Source: JBEKCP01 sp050014815
GTDB lineage: Bacteria > Planctomycetota > Planctomycetia > Pirellulales > Thermoguttaceae
Assembly: GCA_050014815.1 (NCBI GenBank)
Contig: JBEKCP010000235.1
Location: 1-8,548 of the forward strand
Direction: 5' to 3'
Length of the DNA stretch: 8,548 nucleotides
The stretch's first letter is position 1, and each line of letters begins with the position of its first letter. Positions 1 to 6,816 of this stretch are shown piece by piece. The translations under genes were made by a program, and so were the position numbers. The notes below the pieces were generated by a model that was given only the letters and a program-made list of their open reading frames with translations, had not been told where the DNA came from and did no database searches.

Positions 1-622
1 CCCGAACCCGACGGAAGGCGGTCCCCCCTTCCCCGCCGTGACCTGCATCTCGATCAACCGCGAAGTGGTGCACGGCATCCCCGGAAAGCGAAAACTCGTC
101 GAAGGAGACATCGTCAGCATCGACACGGGCTGCCGGCTGAACGGCTGGTGCGGCGACGCCGCCGCGACGCTGCCGGTCGGCCGCGTCGATCCCCAGACCA
201 TGCGGCTGCTGGATACCACCCGCGACGTCCTGCACCTGGCCATCGATCGCATCGGCCGGCGCAAGTGGTGGAGCGAGGTGGCCGAGGAAATGCAGAAATT
301 CGTCCGCGCCGCGGGGTTCTCGGTGGTCGAGGACTTCGTCGGCCACGGCATCGGGCGGAAGATGCACGAGGACCCCCAGGTGCCGAACTTCGTCAAGTCC
401 GGTTTCCGCCGCGGCAGGAACGACTTCCGGCTGGTGCCGGGCCTGGTGATCGCGGTCGAGCCCATGGTGAATTCGGGGACCAAGCAGGTCCGCATGGCGG
501 CGGACCAATGGACCCAGGTCACGGCCGACGGCCGGCCCAGTGCCCATTTCGAGCACACGATCGCCCTGACGGAGACGGGCCCCGTCGTCCTGACCGCCGG
601 CCCCAACGGCGAAACCTGGTAG
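1..622 (+). CDS. map: Methionine aminopeptidase, type I (5' end missing)
   Basis: This enzyme removes the initiator methionine from new cytosolic proteins using a two-metal centre. The gene is already open at the window edge (codons start at base 2). About 206 residues are visible, so roughly the first 50-60 of a usual 250-265-residue protein are missing. All family residues are present: the substrate-side His of HGIP (71-73), metal-binding Asp at 122-124 and 155-157, His of GHGIG (344-346), Glu of VEPMVN (458-460) and Glu of FEHTIA (551-553). The second His of the KMHEDPQVPN stretch is also there. The fold looks intact, so the protein should be active. A GTG at 38 is an internal Val codon, because homology to the family (the CISIN segment before HGIP) runs through it. 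The gene converges on the minus-strand gene with 15 bases between the stops, and no hairpin terminator is visible there. Confidence 0.95.
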   Translation, partial: PNPTEGGPPFPAVTCISINREVVHGIPGKRKLVEGDIVSIDTGCRLNGWCGDAAATLPVGRVDPQTMRLLDTTRDVLHLAIDRIGRRKWWSEVAEEMQKFVRAAGFSVVEDFVGHGIGRKMHEDPQVPNFVKSGFRRGRNDFRLVPGLVIAVEPMVNSGTKQVRMAADQWTQVTADGRPSAHFEHTIALTETGPVVLTAGPNGETW

Positions 623-637
623 CGGGCCGTTGCATGC

Positions 638-2317
638 TTACTTCTTCTTCGCCGGCTTTCCGGCGTCGGCGGCGATGCTCGTCGTGGCGATGAGGCAGAG
701 TTGGACGGGGTTCTCGGTGGCCCGGTCCAACCCGGCGCCGCCGGCGGGGGCGAAGGTCACCGCGCCCAAGAGCACCGGCTTGCCCAGCGGCACCCGGGCG
801 GTCATAGCCATCTCGGCCGCGGGCATGTTCGGCCGATCTATGGGGCATGATGCCGAGCCGGCCCCGCCGACCTGCGCCTGCGGCGAAGGCTCTGACCATC
901 GTGTGATGAAGCTCTGCACGTCCAGAACCGCAGTGCCGCCGCCGGGCGCGACCACCGGGCAGACCTGCACGATGACGCCAACGTTGGGCACGAGGGTCAC
1001 CGGCATGTAGCCGACCTGGTTCCCGGCCGCCGTGATCGGGCCATGCGGAGCCGGAGCGCCGACCGGGCCAGGCTGGATTTGACCGGAGGCAGGTGCTGGA
1101 GCTGTAGTGCTTATCTGGGCCAGATACCGGGGAGGTCGAGTCGCGACAGCCCCCGGCGGTGGAGCAGTCGGGGCGAAAGTGCCCCCAGCGTTCCCAACGG
1201 GACGGAAGGCGATCGCGGCCGCATCCGGCCCAAAAGTATGAGATCCCGCGTCGTTGAGGCCGACCACGGGAATCGCCCCCATAACAAGCGACCGCCTGTC
1301 GCCGGAGGCGATATGCACCCCCTGGGCGTTAGAGCACGTGATCCTCGCGCGGAAGCCGGGGGCCTTGCGGGCGACCTGATCAAGCAACTCCACGTCGACA
1401 GCCGCTGGGACGCGACCGGCGGCCGTTGCCCCGCCGCCCACCAACCGTTGGTACGCGGGCGTCTCCAGCCAAATCCAGTGGAGGTCGACGACCACGGTCG
1501 GCATTGCCTGCGACCTGGCTCGGAGCTTCGCCAGAAGGGCGCTGATTTCCAAGTGGACCTCCCGCGTCTGACGAATAACGAGCGAGAGATTGGCGGGGAA
1601 TAGTGCGATGGTGCCTTGTCCGCCGTTTGCCTCCCAAGATTTCGGCTCCATCGTCTGGGTTATCAAATCGATGAGGCCGCTAAAGTCGGCCGCCGAATCG
1701 TTGGGGTTTGCGACGCGGACCTGCGGCGGTGGCCCTCCCATGCCCTGCGGCGGTAGCCCCCCCTGGAATTGCATCGAGGACGCGTCCGGCGGGCCGCTGC
1801 CCGGCAGGGAGCCGTGATAGCTGCGGTCCGGCACCGGCATGACGAGGTCCGAGATATCGTATACCGTTGTGATGAGGAACTCCTCGCTTTCGGCCCTTGT
1901 CGGCGAGGTGATGAGCAGGACCTCCCGATGAATGGTCCACTTGAGTCCAAGTTCGCCGAGGACCAGATCGAGGACGGAACGAAGCGAAATGCCAGTCAGT
2001 TTGCGGGTGACGAGCGTTTTCGACGGGTCGATGCTCAGGCCCTCCAGTTCCTTCCTATCGAGCACGATTGGGATGCCGTAATTCTGCTGGAGAAAATCAA
2101 CGACATCTTGGAGCGGGGTTTCCTTGACCTCGATTGAAATCGGCTGGCGGAGGGCTTTGAGGATCGCCCGCTCGCCGCCGACAAGCGGCTTTGCGGCCGC
2201 CTTCGGCGCCGGCTTCGGTTTCTGCGGCGGGGCCCCCGCGGCCCGGACCTCCAGGAAGACCATCAGAACGGGCAAGAGGACTGCGGACACGGCCAGGGAC
2301 AAGACTCTGCGAGACAT
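638..2317 (-). CDS. Exported orphan secretin-like protein (STN/N1-like domains, degenerate C-terminal half)
   Basis: About 559 residues. I start it at the ATG at 2317 (MSRRVLSL), not the GTG six bases upstream, because AAGGAGA sits 7 bases before the ATG but would almost touch the GTG. A signal peptide is clear: Ser-Arg-Arg, a hydrophobic stretch to about residue 22, then an Ala-rich cleavage region. Residues about 56-138 (ISIEVKETPLQDVVDFL, then LDLVLGELGLKWTI and a VLLITS strand) match the STN/secretin N-terminal module style. A Gly/Pro-rich linker follows (about 160-205). Residues about 212-268 (WEANGGQGTI to VHLEISALLAKLR) match the N1-like module common in planctomycete secretin relatives. 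The remainder is beta-rich with a Pro/Ala-rich insertion. Its segments GVIVQVCPVVAP, AVLDVQSFITRW and KPVLLGAVTF echo the last strands of a secretin, but I see no full gate or pore region. It may be a periplasmic or outer-membrane protein derived from a secretin. The substrate is unknown and no secretion genes are nearby. Codon use is less GC-biased at third positions than in the neighbouring plus-strand genes. The domain reading is inference from pattern. Confidence 0.8.
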   Translation of the reverse strand: MSRRVLSLAVSAVLLPVLMVFLEVRAAGAPPQKPKPAPKAAAKPLVGGERAILKALRQPISIEVKETPLQDVVDFLQQNYGIPIVLDRKELEGLSIDPSKTLVTRKLTGISLRSVLDLVLGELGLKWTIHREVLLITSPTRAESEEFLITTVYDISDLVMPVPDRSYHGSLPGSGPPDASSMQFQGGLPPQGMGGPPPQVRVANPNDSAADFSGLIDLITQTMEPKSWEANGGQGTIALFPANLSLVIRQTREVHLEISALLAKLRARSQAMPTVVVDLHWIWLETPAYQRLVGGGATAAGRVPAAVDVELLDQVARKAPGFRARITCSNAQGVHIASGDRRSLVMGAIPVVGLNDAGSHTFGPDAAAIAFRPVGNAGGTFAPTAPPPGAVATRPPRYLAQISTTAPAPASGQIQPGPVGAPAPHGPITAAGNQVGYMPVTLVPNVGVIVQVCPVVAPGGGTAVLDVQSFITRWSEPSPQAQVGGAGSASCPIDRPNMPAAEMAMTARVPLGKPVLLGAVTFAPAGGAGLDRATENPVQLCLIATTSIAADAGKPAKKK

Positions 2318-2324
2318 GACCACT

Positions 2325-2331
2325 TCTCCTT
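2325..2331 (-). promoter_or_regulatory. Ribosome binding site that fixes the start of the secretin-like gene
   Basis: Read on the minus strand this is AAGGAGA, a near-perfect Shine-Dalgarno, ending 7 bases before the ATG at 2317. For the in-frame GTG at 2323 the gap would be one base, so the site decides for the ATG. Confidence 0.75.
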
Positions 2332-2377
2332 TCCGAAAAGAACGAACCTCCCGACGGGGATAGTCCCCATGCCGCCC

Positions 2378-2406
2378 ATTCTACTACCGCATTTCGCGGA
2401 TGTCCA
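2378..2406 (-). promoter_or_regulatory. Candidate sigma70-type promoter of the secretin-like gene
   Basis: On the minus strand the order is TGGACA (5 of 6 to TTGACA), a 17-base spacer, then TAGAAT (5 of 6 to TATAAT). Transcription would start near 2371, giving a leader of roughly 54 bases to the ATG. The spacer contains a short hairpin (CCGC and GCGG arms, 5-base loop). The leader begins with another small one (GGGGA and TCCCC arms, 2356-2368). Either could be an operator or mRNA-stability element; that part is speculation. Planctomycete housekeeping promoters are not always E. coli-like, so confidence is moderate. Confidence 0.5.
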
Positions 2407-2421
2407 CAATTTGGGTGGCCT

Positions 2422-2502
2422 GTAGGTCCCGCCTGCCGGGCGGGACTTGGCGACCGGGCGGGACTTTGCGAAACGCAGTCCCGCTCGGCAAGCGGGACCT
2501 AC
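2422..2502. repeat. Nested palindrome: two inverted hairpin units (REP-like or MITE-like)
   Basis: The outer arms are an 11-base perfect inverted repeat, GTAGGTCCCGC at 2422-2432 and its complement at 2492-2502. Each side is itself a 26-base hairpin unit (2422-2447 on plus, 2477-2502 on minus) with an 8-base stem and loop TGCCG. The two units differ at only two bases. These are the two partners of the innermost stem pair, C-G in one unit and T-A in the other, so pairing is kept. Between them is an 18-base near-duplicate of the first unit's right arm (2454-2471 against 2436-2453, 17 of 18 identical). There is no coding potential. Copy number elsewhere in the genome is unknown. Confidence 0.8.
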
Positions 2503-2599
2503 GGCTGCCCAGGTTATCACAATTAGTCACCTTGCCACCGCGACCGAGATATTCAGGGGAACCGCGGCAATCCGGGCTAGGTGAATCGGCCCGGCGATG

Positions 2600-2629
2600 G
2601 ATATAATCCGCCCCGAGATAATCCGCCCT
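2600..2629 (+). promoter_or_regulatory. 15-base tandem duplication carrying a perfect -10 hexamer
   Basis: Bases 2600-2614 and 2615-2629 are adjacent copies matching at 13 of 15 positions, sharing the 11-base core ATAATCCGCCC. The first copy contains TATAAT (2602-2607). No good -35 hexamer lies 16-18 bases upstream, so a plain sigma70 promoter is uncertain. The doubled core could be a binding site for a regulator of the large downstream gene, whose start is about 250 bases away. This is a weak call. Confidence 0.3.
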
Positions 2630-2814
2630 CGCTGTGGCTTTTACCGGGGCGATAACCACGATTGACTTTGGGCCGACGATGGCCGGACAAGGACGTCCGC
2701 GAGCATCGCTGGGGGATCGGGGACCGAGCGCGCGAAGGAGCGCGGCCCGGCGGGGTAGGATTGCGCGGCGGGCGGACAGCCGCAAATCGCTAGTTGTGGA
2801 GTTTTCTCGCGCCA

Positions 2815-2852
2815 GCCCTCACCCCCTGCCCCTCTCCCGGAGGGAGAGGGGA
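2815..2852 (+). repeat. REP-like hairpin abutting the start codon of the glycosidase-like gene
   Basis: A C-rich lead-in (2815-2828) is followed by a perfect 10-base stem, CCCCTCTCCC (2829-2838) and GGGAGAGGGG (2842-2851), around the loop GGA. C-rich sequence followed by this stem is a common dispersed palindrome style in many GC-rich bacterial genomes. Its right arm ends four bases before the ATG at 2856 and contains the only Shine-Dalgarno-like run (GGGAG, 2842-2846, 9 bases from the ATG). The repeat may therefore double as the ribosome binding site of the gene. Confidence 0.75.
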
Positions 2853-2855
2853 GTA

Positions 2856-5800
2856 ATGCTAGTGTTCCGCATTCTCTTTGCCGCGGTGGCGATGTGGTTC
2901 TGCGCCGCGGTCTGCCAGGCCGAGAGCGTGCGGGTCCGCGTGGCCTGGGGCGGCGGCGCCGAGCGGCTCTGGGAAGGCACGATCACGCTCAGCCAAGGCA
3001 CCTTGTCCGAGCCTCAGCCGCTGGGAATCGAGGCCGATGAACCCGGCTCCATGTGGGTCGAAGACGGCCGGTTGATCGTCCGGCAGCGGACGGCCCGGGG
3101 GTATGACGGCGTCGATATCCTGGTGGTCGCCCCGACGGACGCCAAGCTGCTGGTCGATCTGACGGCGGCCGAATCGCAGCGGGGTCCGCAGATCGCGATT
3201 CCGCTGGCGGACCTTTCTTCGACCGAGCCCGCCAACTTGCAGTTGGACAACCGCGGCAACCGGCTGTTGGTCCGGCGGGCGCCGGGCGACTTGCTCCGGG
3301 TCCGCACGGCGGAGCCCTCGATGGTCTTCGCGCCGGGGAGCCGGTTCAAGCTGGACGTGCTGCCGCACTTGTCCTCGGCGGCGGCCGACGGCAAGGTCCG
3401 CATCAAGGCCCAGTTGACGGCGGCCGAGCAATCGCGCGAGCTCTGGTCGACGCAGAGCGACGTGCGGGCCGGCCAGTCGGAGGCGATCCCGCTGGAGGTC
3501 CCGCTGCCGCAGGAAGAGGGCGTCTACGACCTCGTGATCACGGCGACGCAGACGGCAAGCTGGACCCATCCGGTGCGGCCCACGCTCCTTTGGAAGCGGT
3601 CGCTGGCGGAGCGGCGGGTGCAGGTGCTCGTGCTGAGTTCTCAGCGGCCACCGGCCAAGCCGGGCCGCGACCTGGCGCAGGTGCTCGAGATCGACCCGGC
3701 CAGCCCGCGGTGGTGGGAGAAGGTCAAGCTGCCGCGGTTCACCCGAACCATGAAAGGCCCGTTGGGCAATGGGACCCGCCAGACGGTGCGGCACCCGCTG
3801 GGCGACTTGTCGCAGTTGGCCCCCAGCGCCCGCTCGGCGGACGTGAGCTGGGAGGCCTATTGGCTGGCGATCAGCGTGCCGGGACGCCCCTACGTCCTCG
3901 AGGTGGACTATCCCAGCGACGTGCCGCAAACGCTGGGCATCAGCGTCGTGGAACCCAACGCCGCCGGCGCCCTGGTGCCGATCGGCGTGGACTCGGGGGT
4001 CGATGTCTCGGAGGAGCTGGTCGGGGCCGCGCCCCGCTGGTCCCATCACCGCCTGGTCTTCTGGCCACGGACCAGTTCGCCGCTGGTGCTGGTGGCCAAC
4101 CGCCGGGGCGACTCGCCGGCGGTCTATGGGAAGATCCGCGTGCTGGGCGGCTGGGAGCACTTGCCCCGGCTGCCGCTGGCGCCCCCGGCCGGGCCGTCGT
4201 GGCCGGTTGCCCAATCGGCCCTGGCCGGCCCGCAACGGCTGCTGGCCGCCTACATGGACCGCCCCCTCTTGCCGGAAAACTTCTCGGCCAACGAGACGCT
4301 GGACCCCTGGAGCGGCCGGAGCCTGGACGACTGGACGACGTTCCACGAGGCCGGTACGCGGTTGGTCGAGTACCTGCACTACGCGGGCTACAACGCCCTG
4401 ATGATGTCCGTGGTGGCCGACGGCAGCGCGTTGTATCCCAGCGAGGTGCTGGAGCCGACGCCGCGTTACGACACGGGGATGTTCTTCGCCACAGCGCAGG
4501 ACCCGGTGCGGAAGGACGTTGTGGAGATGTTGCTGCGGCTAATGGACCGCGAGGACCTCCGGATGATTCCGGCCGTCGAGCTGGCCGCGCCGCTGCCGGC
4601 GCTGGAGGCGTTGCGGCGCGGCGAGTCCGCCCAGCGGCAGGGGCTCGAATGGGTCGGTCCGGACGGCCTGACGTGGACCCAGACCTATGCCCCCCGGCGC
4701 GGCCTGGCCCCTTACTACAACCTGCTGGACCCGCGGGTGCAGGACGCGGCCGTGGCCGTGGTACACGAGCTGATCCAGCGGTACGGGCGGCACCCGTCGC
4801 TGGCCGGGGTGGCGGTGCGGCTTTCGGCATACGGTTACGCGGAGTTGCCGGGGCCGGAGTGGGGGATGGACGACGCCACCATCGCCCGGTTCGAGCGAGA
4901 CGCGCACCTGCGCGTCCCCGGCGAAGGCCACGACCGCTTCGCGGCCCGGGCCGCTTTCCTCCAGAGCGACGAGCACCGCGACGCGTGGCTTCACTGGCGG
5001 GCCGCCCAGTGCAGCCGGTTCTACCGCCGCGTGCGGGACGTCGTGTGCGCGGTCCGGCCCGACGCGCCGGTCTACCTTGCCGGGGCGGAGATGTTCGCCG
5101 GCCCCGAGTCGTCGGCGTCGTTGCGTCCCACGCTGCCGCCCAAGGCCACGCTGGCCGAGGCCCTGTTGGCCGTCGGCATCGATCCCCGCGACTACCAGGA
5201 GGACCGCGGCCTGGTGCTCCTGCGGCCCGAGCGGATCCTGCCGGCCCAAAAGCTGGCCGCGGCGGCCGCGGACCTCGAACTCGGCCAGATGCCCGAGGCC
5301 GACCACTACTTCCACGGGCTTCCGCGGCCGGGCAGCCTCTTCTTCCATCCGCCGCAGGAAGTCCACATTGGGTCGTTCGACAAGATGAGCCCGTTCAAGG
5401 AGAGCTTCGCCTGGCTGGTGACCGAGGCGGTTCCGTCGGGCTGGCAGAACCGGCGGCGGTTCGTCCACAGCCTGGCGAGCATGGATTCCCAGATCATGGT
5501 GGACGGAGGCTGGCTGTTGCCGCTGGGGCAGGAGGAGGCCGTTTGCAGCCTTGCGGCGGCCTACCGGCGGCTTCCGCCGGTGCGATTCACGACGATCGAG
5601 GGCGGCGGCTCGCAACCGGTGGTGCTCCGCGCGGCCGCCATCGGCGGCCGGACCTGCGCATACGCCGTCAACGACGCCCCATTCTCCACGCTGGTTCGCG
5701 TCCCCGTGGAGGCGTCCGCGAGCTGCACCGTGCGGGAACTGAGCGGACTTCGCCGGATCGCCCCCCTGACCCGCGACGCCGACGGCACTGCCTGGGTCGT

Positions 5801-6734
5801 CGAGCTGGAACCGTACGACCTGGTGGCCGTCGAGCTGTCGGAACCGGATGCCAGGCTCGGGCCGCCGCGGGTCACGCTACCCTCCTCGGTGCAAACGGCG
5901 CTGGAGCAACGGATCCGGCAGTTGGGCGCCCGGGCCGCCGCCCTGCGGAGCCCGCCACTCTTGGAAGTGCTGGACAACGCGGGCTTCGAGCGCCCGCCCA
6001 CCGCCGCCGACCCGATACCCGGCTGGGCCGTCTCCCACCGCCTGGGCGTCGCCATCGGAACCGACAAGTCGCACGCCCACGGCGGCAGCCAATCGGCGCG
6101 GATCTCCAGCGACGGGCCGATCGCCTGCCTCGTGAGCCGGCCGTTCGACCCGCCCACGACCGGGCGGCTGTCGATGATGGTCTGGCTCCGCACGGCCGAT
6201 CCCGCCCGGCAGCCGCCCTTGCGCCTGGCCGTCGAGGGAAAGCTCTGCGGCCGCGACTACTACCGGTTCACGTCCGTCGGGCAGCCGGCGGCGCAGGGCC
6301 AGGCGGTCAACCCCTTGACTGCCGCCTGGGGTTGGTACATCTTCCAGGTCGACGACCTGCCGCTGGAAGGGCTTTCGCAGTTGCGCGTGCGGTTCGACCT
6401 GATGGGCCAGGGCGAGGTCTGGGTGGACGACGTCCAGTTGTTCAACCTCGCGCTGAGCGAGACCGAGATCCGCGCCCTCTACAAGCTCATCACCATGGCC
6501 AGCGCGACGCTCCAGAACGGCCAGGTGAGCGATTGCATGCGTCTTCTGGACGGCTACTGGCCGCGGTTCCTGATGGCGAACGTGCCGGCGGGGCGCCCGC
6601 CTGCGGCTCCGCCGGCGGCCGTGGCCTCCCGCCCCGACGAGAACCGCGCGCCGCCCCCCGCCGCGCCCAAGGAGCCCCAGCCCGCCGGCTGGATGGACCG
6701 CGTCCGCAACATCTTCCCCGACCACCTCTGGTGA
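2856..6734 (+). CDS. Large secreted protein with glycosidase-like TIM barrel and C-terminal carbohydrate-binding-like domain
   Basis: 1292 residues. The ATG at 2856 is chosen because a textbook signal peptide starts there (MLVFRILFAAVAMWF, cleavage likely after CQA, near residue 22). The open frame further upstream is only translated repeat. Residues about 23-460 are beta-rich with no family I recognise. Residues about 465-895 look like the GHL10-type (family 10 glycosylhydrolase-like) TIM barrel: NALMMSVVADGS (513-524), MIPAVELAAP (570-579), RGLAPYYNLLDPR (615-627), GVAVRLSAYGYAELPGPEWG (651-670). Glu575 and the acidic residues near 660-670 sit at strand ends, but I cannot assign a catalytic pair. 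A beta-sandwich follows (about 900-1000), then a short helix (about 1010-1030). Next comes a jelly-roll, carbohydrate-binding-like domain (about 1036-1203, LDNAGFE to WVDDVQLFNL). Last are a helix, a Pro/Ala linker (about 1245-1275) and a conserved-looking tail, WMDRVRNIFPDHLW. It probably binds or cleaves an extracellular or periplasmic polysaccharide; the substrate is unknown. It may be co-transcribed with the oxidoreductase 82 bases downstream. Confidence 0.85.
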   Translation: MLVFRILFAAVAMWFCAAVCQAESVRVRVAWGGGAERLWEGTITLSQGTLSEPQPLGIEADEPGSMWVEDGRLIVRQRTARGYDGVDILVVAPTDAKLLVDLTAAESQRGPQIAIPLADLSSTEPANLQLDNRGNRLLVRRAPGDLLRVRTAEPSMVFAPGSRFKLDVLPHLSSAAADGKVRIKAQLTAAEQSRELWSTQSDVRAGQSEAIPLEVPLPQEEGVYDLVITATQTASWTHPVRPTLLWKRSLAERRVQVLVLSSQRPPAKPGRDLAQVLEIDPASPRWWEKVKLPRFTRTMKGPLGNGTRQTVRHPLGDLSQLAPSARSADVSWEAYWLAISVPGRPYVLEVDYPSDVPQTLGISVVEPNAAGALVPIGVDSGVDVSEELVGAAPRWSHHRLVFWPRTSSPLVLVANRRGDSPAVYGKIRVLGGWEHLPRLPLAPPAGPSWPVAQSALAGPQRLLAAYMDRPLLPENFSANETLDPWSGRSLDDWTTFHEAGTRLVEYLHYAGYNALMMSVVADGSALYPSEVLEPTPRYDTGMFFATAQDPVRKDVVEMLLRLMDREDLRMIPAVELAAPLPALEALRRGESAQRQGLEWVGPDGLTWTQTYAPRRGLAPYYNLLDPRVQDAAVAVVHELIQRYGRHPSLAGVAVRLSAYGYAELPGPEWGMDDATIARFERDAHLRVPGEGHDRFAARAAFLQSDEHRDAWLHWRAAQCSRFYRRVRDVVCAVRPDAPVYLAGAEMFAGPESSASLRPTLPPKATLAEALLAVGIDPRDYQEDRGLVLLRPERILPAQKLAAAAADLELGQMPEADHYFHGLPRPGSLFFHPPQEVHIGSFDKMSPFKESFAWLVTEAVPSGWQNRRRFVHSLASMDSQIMVDGGWLLPLGQEEAVCSLAAAYRRLPPVRFTTIEGGGSQPVVLRAAAIGGRTCAYAVNDAPFSTLVRVPVEASASCTVRELSGLRRIAPLTRDADGTAWVVELEPYDLVAVELSEPDARLGPPRVTLPSSVQTALEQRIRQLGARAAALRSPPLLEVLDNAGFERPPTAADPIPGWAVSHRLGVAIGTDKSHAHGGSQSARISSDGPIACLVSRPFDPPTTGRLSMMVWLRTADPARQPPLRLAVEGKLCGRDYYRFTSVGQPAAQGQAVNPLTAAWGWYIFQVDDLPLEGLSQLRVRFDLMGQGEVWVDDVQLFNLALSETEIRALYKLITMASATLQNGQVSDCMRLLDGYWPRFLMANVPAGRPPAAPPAAVASRPDENRAPPPAAPKEPQPAGWMDRVRNIFPDHLW

Positions 6735-6743
6735 CGCACCCCG

Positions 6744-6776
6744 CCATAGGTTACTATGGGAGGCTGTCCCCTTTTT
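6744..6776 (+). other. Short hairpin and T-run between the two plus-strand genes
   Basis: Nine bases after the stop codon lies a perfect 6-base stem, CCATAG (6744-6749) and CTATGG (6754-6759), with loop GTTA. An overlapping GGGA/TCCC mini-stem (6758-6770) is followed by C and five Ts (6772-6776). Together they could act as a weak or partial terminator that lowers expression of the downstream gene, or as a regulator site. The stems are short and the strong one is 12 bases from the T-run, so I do not call a true terminator. Confidence 0.3.
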
Positions 6777-6803
6777 CGCGTCCGGATGGGAAAACGAGCA
6801 CAC

Positions 6804-6810
6804 GGGAGAA
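6804..6810 (+). promoter_or_regulatory. Ribosome binding site of the oxidoreductase gene
   Basis: GGGAGAA ends 6 bases before the ATG at 6817. It supports that start, which also places the twin-arginine motif at residues 3-4. Confidence 0.7.
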
Positions 6811-6816
6811 CCAGCC

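Larger units (their letters stand above)
2324..2855. other. Repeat-rich non-coding stretch between divergent genes
   Basis: About 530 bases separate the starts of the secretin-like gene (minus) and the large glycosidase-like gene (plus). I see no credible gene in it. Open frames that cross it, such as 2384-2785 on minus and an in-frame extension of the plus gene back to 2634, are Arg/Pro/Ser-rich translations of palindromes. In order it holds the Shine-Dalgarno and promoter of the minus gene, an inverted pair of hairpin units (2422-2502), a 15-base tandem duplication with TATAAT (2600-2629), about 180 bases without a recognisable signal (2630-2814), and a REP-like hairpin next to the plus start codon (2815-2852). 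Confidence 0.7.

Noticed and set aside
148..693. Plus-strand frame inside the methionine aminopeptidase gene
   Set aside because: Arg-rich shadow in another frame of a gene with all catalytic residues intact.
2318..2323. GTG start two codons upstream of the ATG of the secretin-like gene
   Set aside because: The Shine-Dalgarno would be one base from the GTG, whereas the ATG has a normal 7-base gap.
2422..2502. CRISPR array
   Set aside because: The repeated pieces are inverted or directly adjacent, with no regular spacers and no cas genes.
2384..2785. Minus-strand open frame in the intergenic stretch
   Set aside because: It reads through the palindromes, is Arg/Pro-rich, has no Shine-Dalgarno and overlaps the promoter of the secretin-like gene.
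2634..2855. In-frame 74-codon upstream extension of the glycosidase-like gene from a GTG
   Set aside because: It would put Arg/Ser-rich translated repeat (ending SPHPLPLSRRERG) before an evident signal peptide. The ATG at 2856 begins that signal peptide.
2859..4379. Minus-strand open frame of 506 codons antisense to the large gene
   Set aside because: Arg/Gln/Pro-rich low-complexity translation, no ribosome binding site and no recognisable fold. It is an antisense shadow of GC-rich coding sequence, as are 4539-5615 and 5877-6818.
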